DNA of 27,781 nt, from NCBI GenBank assembly GCA_037127585.1, contig JBAXYB010000031.1, positions 1 through 27,781 on the forward strand, written 5' to 3'. Under the pieces are notes generated by a model, which saw only the letters and a list, made by a program, of their open reading frames with translations, did no database searches and had not been told where the DNA came from. Position 1 is the first letter of the stretch. Every line of letters starts with the position of its first letter. Shown piece after piece: positions 1 to 7,471 of this stretch. The translations under genes and the position numbers were made by a program. The stretch is from CAINDI01 sp037127585. GTDB lineage: Bacteria > Verrucomicrobiota > Verrucomicrobiia > Palsa-1439.

Positions 1-155
1 TAAGAACGTCACTGGCAGAATCCAACGAGCGTAGCGAAATCGGCTCACAGTCACTCCTATCATTGTTAATGGGACAAACTCGACCGGCAAAGCCGAGTTC
101 GACAAGACGGCGCAGCCAACACAAAGTGCTGATTTGCTTGGTCGTTGTTCACGGT

Positions 156-356
156 TTACCGGTGGCGCTGGTTTGCACTGTACGTATCGCCCGGCAGAAA
201 GACAAACTGAGTTTGCGTCGCAGTTTTGCCACGGGTGGCGTCGCGGAGGAGCATTTTGGTGGCGGTATACTGCGCGTGGGCGGATGTGCCGAGAGCGATG
301 AGGCCGAGGAAAAGACTGCCGGTTGACCAGCGGCGGATCGATTTGTTCAGGTTCAT
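156..356 (-). CDS. Possible remnant: short ORF with Sec signal peptide
   Basis: A 66-residue reading frame starts at an ATG at 354-356. Its N-terminus looks like a Sec signal peptide: basic residues (NKSIRR), a hydrophobic stretch (SLFLGLIALG) and a plausible AHAQ cleavage region. Only about 35 residues follow before a TAA. That is too short for most exported proteins. Another minus-strand frame stays open beyond the stop towards position 1, so this could be the start of a frameshifted secreted protein whose rest lies outside the window. A longer in-frame start near 443 exists, but it would put 29 residues ahead of the signal peptide. No domain is recognised. Confidence 0.3.
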   Translation of the reverse strand: MNLNKSIRRWSTGSLFLGLIALGTSAHAQYTATKMLLRDATRGKTATQTQFVFLPGDTYSANQRHR

Positions 357-779
357 TACGCAGTTTCCTAGCGCGGCAATGCTATTTCGGGTGAGAAGTT
401 TTAACAAGCTCGGATGTACAAGGCCGGGTTGCTGGGGGCGCATGGCTATTGGGCCTCCAGGTTAATGTCGCGTTCGGGTCGCAGCCGGCGATCCTCGTGT
501 ATGGGCCGACCGAGTCGTTGCCGCCTGGCTTCGTACCGGTCCAGACATCAACGACGGCGCCGGTCACAAACAGCGTGGCTTCGATCACGAGCTGCCACGC
601 CACCACACCGCTCGCGGGGCTCGCCGCCTCTCCCCCGGGTGAGGGGTCTCCCAGTACAATCGCAACGTTCGGCGCAGGTCTTCTGACCGCGGCGAAATTC
701 GAAGTCTGTGGGTACTTCGGTCCGGAGAAATGTCACGGACAGGAGACCACGCCACAACCTGAGGACGTTTTGGAGGCGC
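357..779. other. No recognisable gene (423 bp)
   Basis: Frames are open on both strands here (for example 449-886 plus and 382-606 minus), but none has a recognisable domain. The plus frame runs on into sequence antisense to the glutaredoxin gene. A short C-run/G-run inverted repeat near 628-648 resembles one arm of the palindrome found inside pheT, but it is imperfect. I see no tRNA, terminator or clear promoter. Confidence 0.5.
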
Positions 780-1016
780 TTAATTCAGTTGCGCGAGAAA
801 CTTCTTCAACTGCTCCACGTCAAAATCCGCCAACACCTTGCCGTCGATCACGATCGTGGGAACAAGCGACTGACCGGAAAGCTTGACCATTTCCTCGTAC
901 GCGACCCGGTCCCGGCCGACATCAATTTCCTGGTAGGCCAGCTTCTGTTCTTTCAGGTAAGCCTTCGCATCCTGACACCAGCCGCACATTCCCCGGGAAT
1001 AAAGTTTGATTTGCAT
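780..1016 (-). CDS. Glutaredoxin-like thiol oxidoreductase (CGWC)
   Basis: A 78-residue single-domain protein with a thioredoxin fold, probably cytoplasmic, reducing disulfides or glutathione mixed disulfides. The N-terminal strand MQIKLYSR leads to the dithiol motif CGWC at residues 11-14. The cis-proline region follows (LVPTIVIDG), then a C-terminal helix (VEQLKKFLAQL). The length fits glutaredoxins and NrdH-like redoxins. I chose the ATG at 1014-1016 because the protein begins directly with the first strand; an upstream in-frame start near 1049 would add 11 residues of no known role. No strong Shine-Dalgarno is visible. It is divergent from serA with 50 bp between starts, so promoters may be shared. 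The specific partner is unknown. Confidence 0.8.
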   Translation of the reverse strand: MQIKLYSRGMCGWCQDAKAYLKEQKLAYQEIDVGRDRVAYEEMVKLSGQSLVPTIVIDGKVLADFDVEQLKKFLAQLN

Positions 1017-1066
1017 ATTAATTAGTTCTTGTCGAACGCCGTCTAACATCGCAAATTGACCGCCGA

Positions 1067-2647
1067 ATGCAACCTATGAAAATACTCGTTTCCGATCCCA
1101 TTTCCGAAAAAGGCGTCGCTCTCCTCCGTGCCAACCCGGCCTTCCACGTCGACGTCAATCTCGGCCTGAAAGAGGACGCGCTCCTCCAAATCATCGCCGA
1201 CTACGACGCGCTTATCGTCCGCAGTCAGACGAAAGTGAATGCCAAAGTCATTGCCGCTGCCACCAAACTCCGCGTCGTCGGCCGGGCCGGCGTCGGCGTT
1301 GACAATGTGGACGTGGAAGCCGCCACCCGGCGCGGCATCATCGTCATGAACACCCCCGCCGGCAACACCATCTCCACTTGCGAGCACACGTTCTCCATGA
1401 TGATGGCGCTCGCCCGCAAAATCCCGCAAGCCCACGCCACGATGAAAGCCGGCAAGTGGGATCGCAAATCCTTCGAAGGCGTCGAGCTCTACAACAAAAC
1501 GCTCGGCATCATCGGCATGGGCCGCATCGGCGGCGAAGTCGCGCGCCGCGCCATTGCGTTCGGCATGCGCGTCCTCGTGTACGACCCGTTCCTCAGCCTC
1601 AGCCGCGCGAAAGCGCTGCAAGTCGAAGTCTGCGAACTCGATCAGATTTACCCGCAAGCCGATTTCATCACCGTGCACGTGCCCATGACCGACCAAACTC
1701 GCGGCATGATCAACAAAGACACAATCGCGAAAATGAAAAAAGGCGTCCGGCTCATCAACTGCGCCCGCGGCGGCCTCATCGTGGAAGCCGATCTTTTTGA
1801 AGCGCTGAAATCCGGTCAGGTTGCCGGCGCCGCGCTCGATGTGTACGAGACCGAGCCGCCAAAAGAATCGCCGTTACTCGCGCTCGACAACATCGTCCTT
1901 ACGCCGCACCTCGGTGCGTCCACCACGGAAGCTCAGGAATCCGTCGGTACCGAAGTCGCCGAACAAGTCGCCGACGTTCTGGCCGGCGGCACCATTCGCA
2001 ATGCCGTGAACATGCCGAGCATCGACGCCAAAGTGCTGGCGAAACTCCGCCCGGTCCTCACCTTCGGTGAAACGTTGGGCCGGTTACTCGCCCAACTCGC
2101 CCCGGCCCGACTCGAACGCATCACCATTGAGTTCTCCGGCAAGGCCGCCGAGTGGGAGACAAATCCCATTCAACGCGCCATCCTCATCGGCCTCCTCAGC
2201 AAAGCGCAGGGCGCAGAAATCAATTACGTCAACGCGCCAGTTGTGGCCGGCAACCTCGGTTTGCGCGTCGACGAAATCAAAACCGCCGAGTCGGAAGACT
2301 ACACCGAACTCATTACCGTCCGGGCCGATGGCCATAGTGTGGCCGGCACATTCTACGGTTCGCTAAACAACCCGCGCATCGTCCGCATCAACGACATGCC
2401 GGTGGAAGCCATCCCGACCGGCATCGTGTTCCTCATGACCAACACCGACCGCCCCGGTATCGTCGGCTGGATCGGCACGATCATGGGCAAGCACGGCATC
2501 AACATCGCCGGCATGTCCCTCGGTCGCGACAAACAAGGCGGCAAAGCGCTCACCGTTTTGAACCTCGACAGCGCGCCGAGCGACGCCGTGATGGCCGAGA
2601 TTCGCCAAGACAAAGGCATTCTCGATGTGAAAGTTGCGAAGTTATAA
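1067..2647 (+). CDS. serA: D-3-phosphoglycerate dehydrogenase (long form, ACT domain)
   Basis: Catalyses NAD-dependent oxidation of 3-phosphoglycerate to 3-phosphohydroxypyruvate, the first step of serine synthesis. The 526 residues match the long SerA class. The order is substrate-binding half, Rossmann NAD domain (GMGRIG at 150-155), return of the catalytic domain, an intervening (ASB-type) domain at about 320-450, and a C-terminal ACT domain from about 455 (DRPGIVGWIGTIMGKHGINI). The catalytic set is visible: Arg234 in NCARGG, Glu263 in ETEPP and His281 in HLGAST. The ACT domain usually binds serine for feedback inhibition. Two ATGs lie at the start (1067 and 1076). The second gives MKILVSDPIS, a typical SerA N-terminus, so the true start may be 1076. 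A glutaredoxin-like gene follows after 49 bp. Confidence 0.95.
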   Translation: MQPMKILVSDPISEKGVALLRANPAFHVDVNLGLKEDALLQIIADYDALIVRSQTKVNAKVIAAATKLRVVGRAGVGVDNVDVEAATRRGIIVMNTPAGNTISTCEHTFSMMMALARKIPQAHATMKAGKWDRKSFEGVELYNKTLGIIGMGRIGGEVARRAIAFGMRVLVYDPFLSLSRAKALQVEVCELDQIYPQADFITVHVPMTDQTRGMINKDTIAKMKKGVRLINCARGGLIVEADLFEALKSGQVAGAALDVYETEPPKESPLLALDNIVLTPHLGASTTEAQESVGTEVAEQVADVLAGGTIRNAVNMPSIDAKVLAKLRPVLTFGETLGRLLAQLAPARLERITIEFSGKAAEWETNPIQRAILIGLLSKAQGAEINYVNAPVVAGNLGLRVDEIKTAESEDYTELITVRADGHSVAGTFYGSLNNPRIVRINDMPVEAIPTGIVFLMTNTDRPGIVGWIGTIMGKHGINIAGMSLGRDKQGGKALTVLNLDSAPSDAVMAEIRQDKGILDVKVAKL

Positions 2648-2696
2648 TGGTGCGTCACTTGCATTCGCCGGCACTTTGAAGCATAAGAAAGGAACT

Positions 2697-3038
2697 ATGA
2701 ACCAACCCAAAATTATTGCGTACATGAAACCCTCGTGCGGCTGGAGCAACGGCGTTCGCGCCGTCCTGAAGAAATACAGCCTCGCCTACGAAGACCGCGA
2801 CATCATAAACAACGCCGAATACTACCAAGAGATGGTCGAGAAAAGCGGCCAGCCTTTGCAGCCGACCCTCGACGTCGACGGGAAGATCGTGGCTGACGTC
2901 AGTGGCGACGAAGTCGAAGCGTGGTTGATCAAGAACGGCTACGTGAAGCCCAGCGCCGCCGGGACCGATGTCCCCACGAACGCCGCGTGTGACTCGCATC
3001 CCGCGCCGACCCCGAACATCAGTTTCGGTCGCCGGTAG
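2697..3038 (+). CDS. Glutaredoxin-like protein, monothiol CGWS
   Basis: A 113-residue small thioredoxin-fold protein. The first strand (KIIAYMKPS) is followed by CGWS at residues 14-17, so the second cysteine of the usual dithiol is serine, as in monothiol glutaredoxins (normally CGFS). A cis-proline segment (LQPTLDVDGKIV) and a C-terminal helix (DEVEAWLIKNGY) follow. A tail of about 24 residues rich in Pro, Ala and Thr contains one more cysteine. The ATG at 2697 has an AAGAAAGGA Shine-Dalgarno five bases upstream, which rules out a longer in-frame start at 2634. The gene lies 49 bp after serA and probably shares its transcript. The role is inferred: deglutathionylation or Fe-S handling. It is similar in plan to the CGWC protein at 780-1016. 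Confidence 0.8.
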   Translation: MNQPKIIAYMKPSCGWSNGVRAVLKKYSLAYEDRDIINNAEYYQEMVEKSGQPLQPTLDVDGKIVADVSGDEVEAWLIKNGYVKPSAAGTDVPTNAACDSHPAPTPNISFGRR

Positions 3039-3040
3039 GT

Positions 3041-3913
3041 CTACACAAACAAATACACGTAAATCGCGAACGAAACCGCCCCCGCGCCGGCCGCCGCCGC
3101 GAGAGACCACAGCAGGCTGCGTTTCTTGGTTGCGATCGCAAACGTCGCCATGATCACCGCCGCCTGCGCGGCCAGCATCCCATAGAAGAAACGCTGACTG
3201 CGTTTCGCGTGGCGTTCGGCGATGAGGTTGCTCTTACGCACCTGCAACTCGTACAAAACGGCCACCGCCTGATTCAAGCGCGCTTCCCCATCATACCGGG
3301 CCGCGGCATAACGCAGGCGCGCCGCGATGAAATCCCGGAGATTCGGTTTTGCGGAAAACTGTTTTTCTAGCCGGTCGATTGCCTGATTGACCGGCTTCGT
3401 GGCCGCGTCAAAAGCCAACGTGCGATCTTTGGCGCCGCGGATCGCGGCGTCAAGAGTTGGATCCGGCAACGCCATAATCAGCGCGGCGATCTCGGCATCC
3501 GGCTTGGTGGCCTCGACGGCCTCCAAAGCGGCTTTCACATTTGAATCGAGCGCAACCCCGTTGCCGATCTCCGGTAGCTGACCCTGTTGCAATGCCGCGC
3601 GTGTTACCGGATCGATAGACTCGTCCAAGTCGAGCGGATGTACTTCCGTCGTGCTCTGCAAGACATCGAGCGTGTTCCGTTGCAAAGCGCCGCGGAGGCG
3701 TTTGGCCTGGAAGAAACTCCATTGATCGCCGGCTTTGGATTGCCGCTGGCCAGCGAGCGAAAGATGGTAATGCCCGCGGGTCATCTCGCTTGAGGCCAAC
3801 CCGGCCAGCGCCGTGGCAATCACCGTCATCACGATCGGCGTGGCAGTGAGAATCTTCCCCCAAAAAGTCTGCGGCACATCCGCCTTTAATTCATCCGGTA
3901 TTTTAATCGCCAT
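3041..3913 (-). CDS. DUF4337-like membrane protein
   Basis: A 290-residue protein with one N-terminal membrane segment (about 23-42, ATPIVMTVIATALAGLAS) and two close C-terminal ones (about 244-262 and 269-288), ending at the membrane (IYVYLFV). After the first segment comes a conserved-looking stretch (AGDQWSFFQAKRLRGALQRN) that resembles the W-x-x-x-QAK region of DUF4337 proteins. The middle is helical and probably coiled coil. Function is unknown in that family. The ATG at 3911-3913 gives MAIKIPDELK. The upstream ACT gene (3926-4330) ends 12 bp before it on the same strand, so the two are probably co-transcribed. Its stop faces the stop of the CGWS glutaredoxin gene with 2 bp between. The family match is from memory of the motif. 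Confidence 0.65.
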   Translation of the reverse strand: MAIKIPDELKADVPQTFWGKILTATPIVMTVIATALAGLASSEMTRGHYHLSLAGQRQSKAGDQWSFFQAKRLRGALQRNTLDVLQSTTEVHPLDLDESIDPVTRAALQQGQLPEIGNGVALDSNVKAALEAVEATKPDAEIAALIMALPDPTLDAAIRGAKDRTLAFDAATKPVNQAIDRLEKQFSAKPNLRDFIAARLRYAAARYDGEARLNQAVAVLYELQVRKSNLIAERHAKRSQRFFYGMLAAQAAVIMATFAIATKKRSLLWSLAAAAGAGAVSFAIYVYLFV

Positions 3914-3925
3914 ATAGTTCCTGTC

Positions 3926-4330
3926 TTATTGCCAACCCGCCGCCCGCAACGCTTTCTCGCCGGCGATACTATCGGAAAGATGGAAAACCACCAATGCCTC
4001 CGCGCCGTTCGCCGCCGCCGTGGCGTACATGTAATCAATATTAACTTTGGCCTTGCCCAACGCGCTGGTGATCTTCGCGAGTTGCCCCGGCTGGTCGATG
4101 ATCGTCACCGCCAGCACGGCTGTCTCGGTCACTTGATAGCCGAGTTTCTCCAACGCCCGCTTCGTCTTCGTCGCGTCGGACGTGATCAGCCGCACCAGAT
4201 TCAAATCGTACCCCGACGACGAATCAATCGCCTGCAGATTAACCTTCGCCGCCGGCAACGTTCGCAGCACCTGCGACAACTTGCCGGGTTTGTTCGGGGT
4301 CATGATCGTCAATTCGCGCAACTGCTTCAC
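3926..4330 (-). CDS. Tandem ACT-domain regulatory protein
   Basis: A 134-residue protein made of two ACT domains. The first starts LRELTIMTPNKPGKLSQVLR (about 4-70). The second starts VLAVTIIDQPGQLAKITSAL (about 73-133). Each has the usual strand, then a Pro-Gly turn, then the first helix. Proteins of this plan bind amino acids and regulate enzymes, but no catalytic domain is attached here and the ligand cannot be read from sequence. The start is GTG at 4328-4330, fixed by a perfect GGAGGT five bases upstream. It probably forms a short operon with the DUF4337-like gene, and diverges from the nagZ-like gene. Confidence 0.8.
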   Translation of the reverse strand: MKQLRELTIMTPNKPGKLSQVLRTLPAAKVNLQAIDSSSGYDLNLVRLITSDATKTKRALEKLGYQVTETAVLAVTIIDQPGQLAKITSALGKAKVNIDYMYATAAANGAEALVVFHLSDSIAGEKALRAAGWQ

Positions 4331-4335
4331 AATTT

Positions 4336-4341
4336 ACCTCC
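4336..4341 (-). promoter_or_regulatory. Shine-Dalgarno fixing the GTG start of the ACT gene
   Basis: The minus strand reads GGAGGT, five bases before GTG at 4330. It is the clearest ribosome binding site in this part of the window, and it decides the non-ATG start. Confidence 0.75.
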
Positions 4342-4361
4342 AGATGTTTAGAGTGTGCCCG

Positions 4362-5297
4362 ATGTCGCAATCAATTGCAAACGTCGGCCAACATCTCTGC
4401 GTCGGAATCACCGGCACCGCGCTCACACCCGACACGCGCCGGTTGCTCGAAACCGTCCGCCCGGGTGGCGTCGTCCTTTTCTCCCGCAACATCGACAGCC
4501 CGGAGCAACTGCGAAACTTCACGCGCCAACTCCACGACGAGCTACCGGTGCGGCCGCTGATCGCCATCGATCAGGAAAACAAACGCGTCAACCGGCTCCG
4601 CTTCGTCATGGGCGAATTGCCGGGCATCGCCGACATCAAACAGACCGGCAACGCGCACGACTTCGGCCGGCAAATCGGCCGGGCGTTGCGCGACTACGGC
4701 ATCGATCTCGATTTTGCGCCAGTGCTCGATTTGGAAACGGACGCCGACAATGCGTTGCGCGAACGCTGTTGGGGGACAACGGCGGCGGAAGTTACCCGGT
4801 GGGCCGGTGAGTTTATTGATGGGCTGCAAGGTGAGAACATTCTCGCTTGCGCCAAACATTTCCCCGGTCTTGGCGGGGCGCAACAGGACTCCCACGAACT
4901 CTTGCCGACCATCACGCGAAGCCGGGACGAACTGCTGGCTGCGGATGTTCAGCCCTTCGTCAACTTGCGGGATCGACTGCCGCTCATCATGGTCAGCCAC
5001 GGCCATTACACGGCGTTCGACGGCAAGACCCCGAAGCCGGCCACTCTTTCATCAAGGATCATCACCGATCTGCTCCGCAACCAGCTTGGCTTTACCGGCG
5101 TGGTGGTGACGGATGATATGGAGATGGGCGCAATTCACGATTTTACCGGCGCCGTAGTTGAATCGGTTCTTGCCGGCGCGGATCTTGTGTTGGTTTGTCA
5201 TTCGCCTGATAAAATCATGGCCGCCTATGAGGCGTTTCAGAAAATCAAAATTCCCAGCGAATCCTCAAACCGGATTCAACGGTTGCTCCACCGATGA
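4362..5297 (+). CDS. nagZ: GH3 beta-N-acetylhexosaminidase (NagZ-like)
   Basis: A 311-residue single-domain glycoside hydrolase of family 3, the type that removes N-acetylglucosamine from muropeptides during cell-wall recycling. Visible landmarks are IAIDQENKRVNRLR (68-80, substrate loop), LDFAPVLDLE (116-125), KHFPGLG (165-171), the Asp-x-His acid/base dyad DSH (176-178), and TDDMEMGAI (250-258) containing the nucleophile Asp. The usual KHFPGHG motif has Leu in place of the second His. No signal peptide is present, consistent with a cytoplasmic NagZ. I prefer ATG 4362 (MSQSIANVG); ATG 4344 would add six residues. The stop overlaps the next start (ATGA at 5294-5297), so it is translationally coupled to the uracil-DNA glycosylase. 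No NamZ or AnmK neighbour is seen. Confidence 0.85.
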   Translation: MSQSIANVGQHLCVGITGTALTPDTRRLLETVRPGGVVLFSRNIDSPEQLRNFTRQLHDELPVRPLIAIDQENKRVNRLRFVMGELPGIADIKQTGNAHDFGRQIGRALRDYGIDLDFAPVLDLETDADNALRERCWGTTAAEVTRWAGEFIDGLQGENILACAKHFPGLGGAQQDSHELLPTITRSRDELLAADVQPFVNLRDRLPLIMVSHGHYTAFDGKTPKPATLSSRIITDLLRNQLGFTGVVVTDDMEMGAIHDFTGAVVESVLAGADLVLVCHSPDKIMAAYEAFQKIKIPSESSNRIQRLLHR

Positions 5298-5938
5298 ACG
5301 ATCTCAACACCCGCATCAGCAATTGCCGGCATTGTCCGCGCCTCGTGAAATGGCGCGAGGAAGTCGCGTTGACCAAGAAACGCGAATACCGGGATTGGGA
5401 TTACTGGGGCAAGGCGGTGCCGAGTTTTGGTGATCCGCAGGCGCGGGTCTTGATTGTTGGACTCGCGCCCGGGGCGCACGGCGCGAATCGGACGGGCCGG
5501 ATGTTTACCGGCGATTCCTCCGGTAAGTGGCTTTACCGGGCTTTGCACAAAGCTGGCTACGCGAATCAACCGACGTGGGAACGCCGCGACGATGGCTTGA
5601 AACTCAGTGACTGTTATATCACCGCCGCGTGTCATTGCGCACCGCCCGGTAACAAGCCGTTGCCGGCGGAGATTGCGAATTGCAACCGGTATCTCAAGGC
5701 TGAACTCCAGCAGATGCGTCCCCGGTTGATTATCGTGTTGGGGAAGATCGCGTTCGACACCTACCTGAAGACGCGCGGCGTGAAACCGTTGCCGGAGTTT
5801 GCGCACAATCGGCTCTACGATTTCGATCCGCCGGTGCTCGCCTCGTATCACCCGAGCCGGCAAAACACGAATACCGGCAAACTCACCGAACCGATGCTCG
5901 ACGCCGTCTTCGCGCAGGCAAGGAAACTCTTGCGATGA
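5294..5938 (+). CDS. Uracil-DNA glycosylase, family 5 (UdgB-like)
   Basis: Removes uracil and possibly other deaminated bases from DNA to start base-excision repair. The 214 residues carry the family-5 active-site segment GLAPGAHGANRTGRMFTGD at 56-74 and the second motif YHPSRQNTNTG at 185-195. Cysteines at 11, 14, 113 or 115, and 130 fit the four ligands of the [4Fe-4S] cluster in family 4/5 enzymes. Family 5 lacks the usual acidic catalytic residue of motif 1 and has Ala there, as here (LAPGAHG). It starts within the nagZ-like stop (ATGA) and ends within the start of the glycosyltransferase (ATGA), so it is the middle gene of a coupled trio. The link to cell-envelope genes looks organisational, not functional. 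Confidence 0.9.
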   Translation: MNDLNTRISNCRHCPRLVKWREEVALTKKREYRDWDYWGKAVPSFGDPQARVLIVGLAPGAHGANRTGRMFTGDSSGKWLYRALHKAGYANQPTWERRDDGLKLSDCYITAACHCAPPGNKPLPAEIANCNRYLKAELQQMRPRLIIVLGKIAFDTYLKTRGVKPLPEFAHNRLYDFDPPVLASYHPSRQNTNTGKLTEPMLDAVFAQARKLLR

Positions 5939-7068
5939 TCTATCTGGCGATATTCACATTGCTCGGCCTGATCGCGGTGACGATTGAGTTTGCGATTGGT
6001 ACCCGGACACTGAAGAAGCTGCGCGACTTGCCGGCGGCTCGGCGGGAGCCTCGCCCTCCCAGGGTGTCAGTCATTGTCGCGGCGCGGAATGAAGCGCGGA
6101 AGATTGAAGCAGCGCTCCAGTCCTTGCTCCGGCAGGATTACGCGAACATTGAGTTCATCGTGGTGGAGGACCGGTCGGACGATGAGACCGGCGTGATTCT
6201 CGACCGGATGGCGGGGATTAAAGTGGTGCACATTCGCGAATTGCCGAAGGGTTGGCTGGGCAAGAATCATGCGCAGCAGACCGGAGCGGGGCACGCGACG
6301 GGCGAACTGCTGTTGTTCACCGACGCGGATATTCACATGGAGGCGACAGTGATTGGGCGGGCGGCGCAATATCTGGTGACGGAGCGGCTCGATCATCTGG
6401 CCATTGTTCCTCACCTCGACATGCCGGGGACGGTGCTCAATATGTTTGGGGGCGCGTTCTCGCTCTTCTTCGGTTTTTACGCGAAGCCGTGGAAAGCGCG
6501 CGATCCAAAGAGTTCCCGGCACATCGGCATTGGGGCGTTCAACTTGGTGCGCGCCGATGCGTACCGGAAGATTGGCGGTCACGAACCGCTGCGGATGCGT
6601 CCCGACGACGACATGATGCTCGGCAAGCTCGTGAAGAAGTCCGGTTACCGGCAGGACTTGGTGCTGGGCGACGACTTGATCAAGGTGGAGTGGTATTCAT
6701 CTGTGCCGGAGTTGGTCCGGGGTTTGGAGAAGAATTCGTTTGCCGGGCTGGAGTATAGTTTGGCGCGTCTCATCGCCGCGACCATCGCGCAATTGCTCGT
6801 GTTCGTCTGGCCGCTGGTTGCCGTGGTCGTGACGATCGGCGCGGTGCGTTGGCTCAACGTGGGTTGTGTGCTGACGATGGCGGTGCTCTATCTGGACAAC
6901 GCCAGTTTTCCCGGCGTCAAACGCTGGCACGCATTCGCGCTACCGGTGACGACGTTGTTTTTTCTTTACATCATCTGGCGGGCGACGTTGAAGACGATCT
7001 GCAACGACGGCATTGATTGGCGCGGGACGCACTATTCGCTGAAAGAATTACGCGCGAATCGGCTGTAG
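5935..7068 (+). CDS. Membrane glycosyltransferase family 2
   Basis: A 377-residue GT-A enzyme, probably on the inner face of the membrane. It has an N-terminal membrane segment (about 2-21) and the nucleotide-sugar domain starting VSVIVAARNEARKIEAALQS (44-63). Asp79 and Asp82-Asp83 lie in VEDRSDDET, the metal-binding TDAD at 129-132, and an acidic acceptor motif in RPDDDMMLG near 221-229. Three hydrophobic segments occupy the C-terminal third. The plan resembles HpnB- and CrtQ-type transferases for lipid or terpenoid acceptors. No hopanoid or carotenoid gene is visible nearby, so the acceptor is unknown. The start overlaps the glycosylase stop (ATGA). Its TAG stop is the beginning of a hairpin at 7065-7095. 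Confidence 0.85.
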   Translation: MIYLAIFTLLGLIAVTIEFAIGTRTLKKLRDLPAARREPRPPRVSVIVAARNEARKIEAALQSLLRQDYANIEFIVVEDRSDDETGVILDRMAGIKVVHIRELPKGWLGKNHAQQTGAGHATGELLLFTDADIHMEATVIGRAAQYLVTERLDHLAIVPHLDMPGTVLNMFGGAFSLFFGFYAKPWKARDPKSSRHIGIGAFNLVRADAYRKIGGHEPLRMRPDDDMMLGKLVKKSGYRQDLVLGDDLIKVEWYSSVPELVRGLEKNSFAGLEYSLARLIAATIAQLLVFVWPLVAVVVTIGAVRWLNVGCVLTMAVLYLDNASFPGVKRWHAFALPVTTLFFLYIIWRATLKTICNDGIDWRGTHYSLKELRANRL

Positions 7069-7095
7069 TTGAACAGGTGCGACTCCTGTTCAACT
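7065..7095. terminator. Hairpin between convergent genes; GTAG-headed REP-like
   Basis: Arms AGTTGAACAGG (7067-7077) and CCTGTTCAACT (7085-7095) pair perfectly over 11 bp around a 7-base loop. It contains the last bases of the glycosyltransferase stop and the whole stop codon (7090-7092) of the minus-strand CoA-binding gene. The position fits a bidirectional terminator, although there is no T-run. The GTAG directly before the stem matches the head of REP elements, so it may instead be, or derive from, a REP. Confidence 0.6.
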
Positions 7096-7458
7096 GGCAT
7101 GCGCAGCCGCGTCCATATAGCTGCAAGCGTAAATCGCGTTGAGACCGAGCGTGCCGGCTTTCGTCTGCAATTCCGGGCTTTCGACGCCGGGATTGATCCA
7201 CAACTCCTGACAGCCTTTCTTCGCGATATCGTCCAGTACCTTCACCGCAACTGGCGGCGGGAGATAGAGGCTGATCCGGTCGAGTGTGCCTGGCACTTCG
7301 AGGATGGATTTGTAGCACGGCAAGCCTTCGATGGTTGCTTCCTTGGGATTGACCGGGAAGACATCGTAGCCGGCTTTCAAATGGGCGTGAATGGATTTGT
7401 TGCCGAACTTATTGGGGTCGGCGCTTGCGCCGATGATGGCGACGGTGGGTTTGCTCAT
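7090..7458 (-). CDS. CoA-binding domain protein (YccU-type)
   Basis: A 122-residue single Rossmann-like domain: KPTVAIIGASADPNKFGNKS at the N-terminus (nucleotide-binding turn), then VFPVNPKEATIEGLPCY, LDRISLYLPPPVAVKVLDDI and the closing ELWINPGVES. This is the small CoA-binding protein family that corresponds to the CoA-binding domain of succinyl-CoA synthetase alpha and acyl-CoA ligases standing alone. Its exact function is unsettled. The ATG at 7456-7458 gives MSKPTV, a natural domain start; a longer in-frame start (7704) would run far into the amidase gene. It lies 13 bp downstream of the N-carbamoylputrescine amidase on the same strand and is probably co-transcribed with it. Confidence 0.8.
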   Translation of the reverse strand: MSKPTVAIIGASADPNKFGNKSIHAHLKAGYDVFPVNPKEATIEGLPCYKSILEVPGTLDRISLYLPPPVAVKVLDDIAKKGCQELWINPGVESPELQTKAGTLGLNAIYACSYMDAAAHAS

Positions 7459-7471
7459 TTTATTGTTCCGA

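Noticed and set aside
625..650. C-rich palindrome resembling the pheT REP
   Set aside because: Pairing is imperfect and only one short unit is present; too weak to call a family member.
449..886. Plus-strand ORF of 145 residues near the left end
   Set aside because: No recognisable domain, and its last third is antisense to the CGWC glutaredoxin gene; composition looks like a chance open frame in GC-rich DNA.
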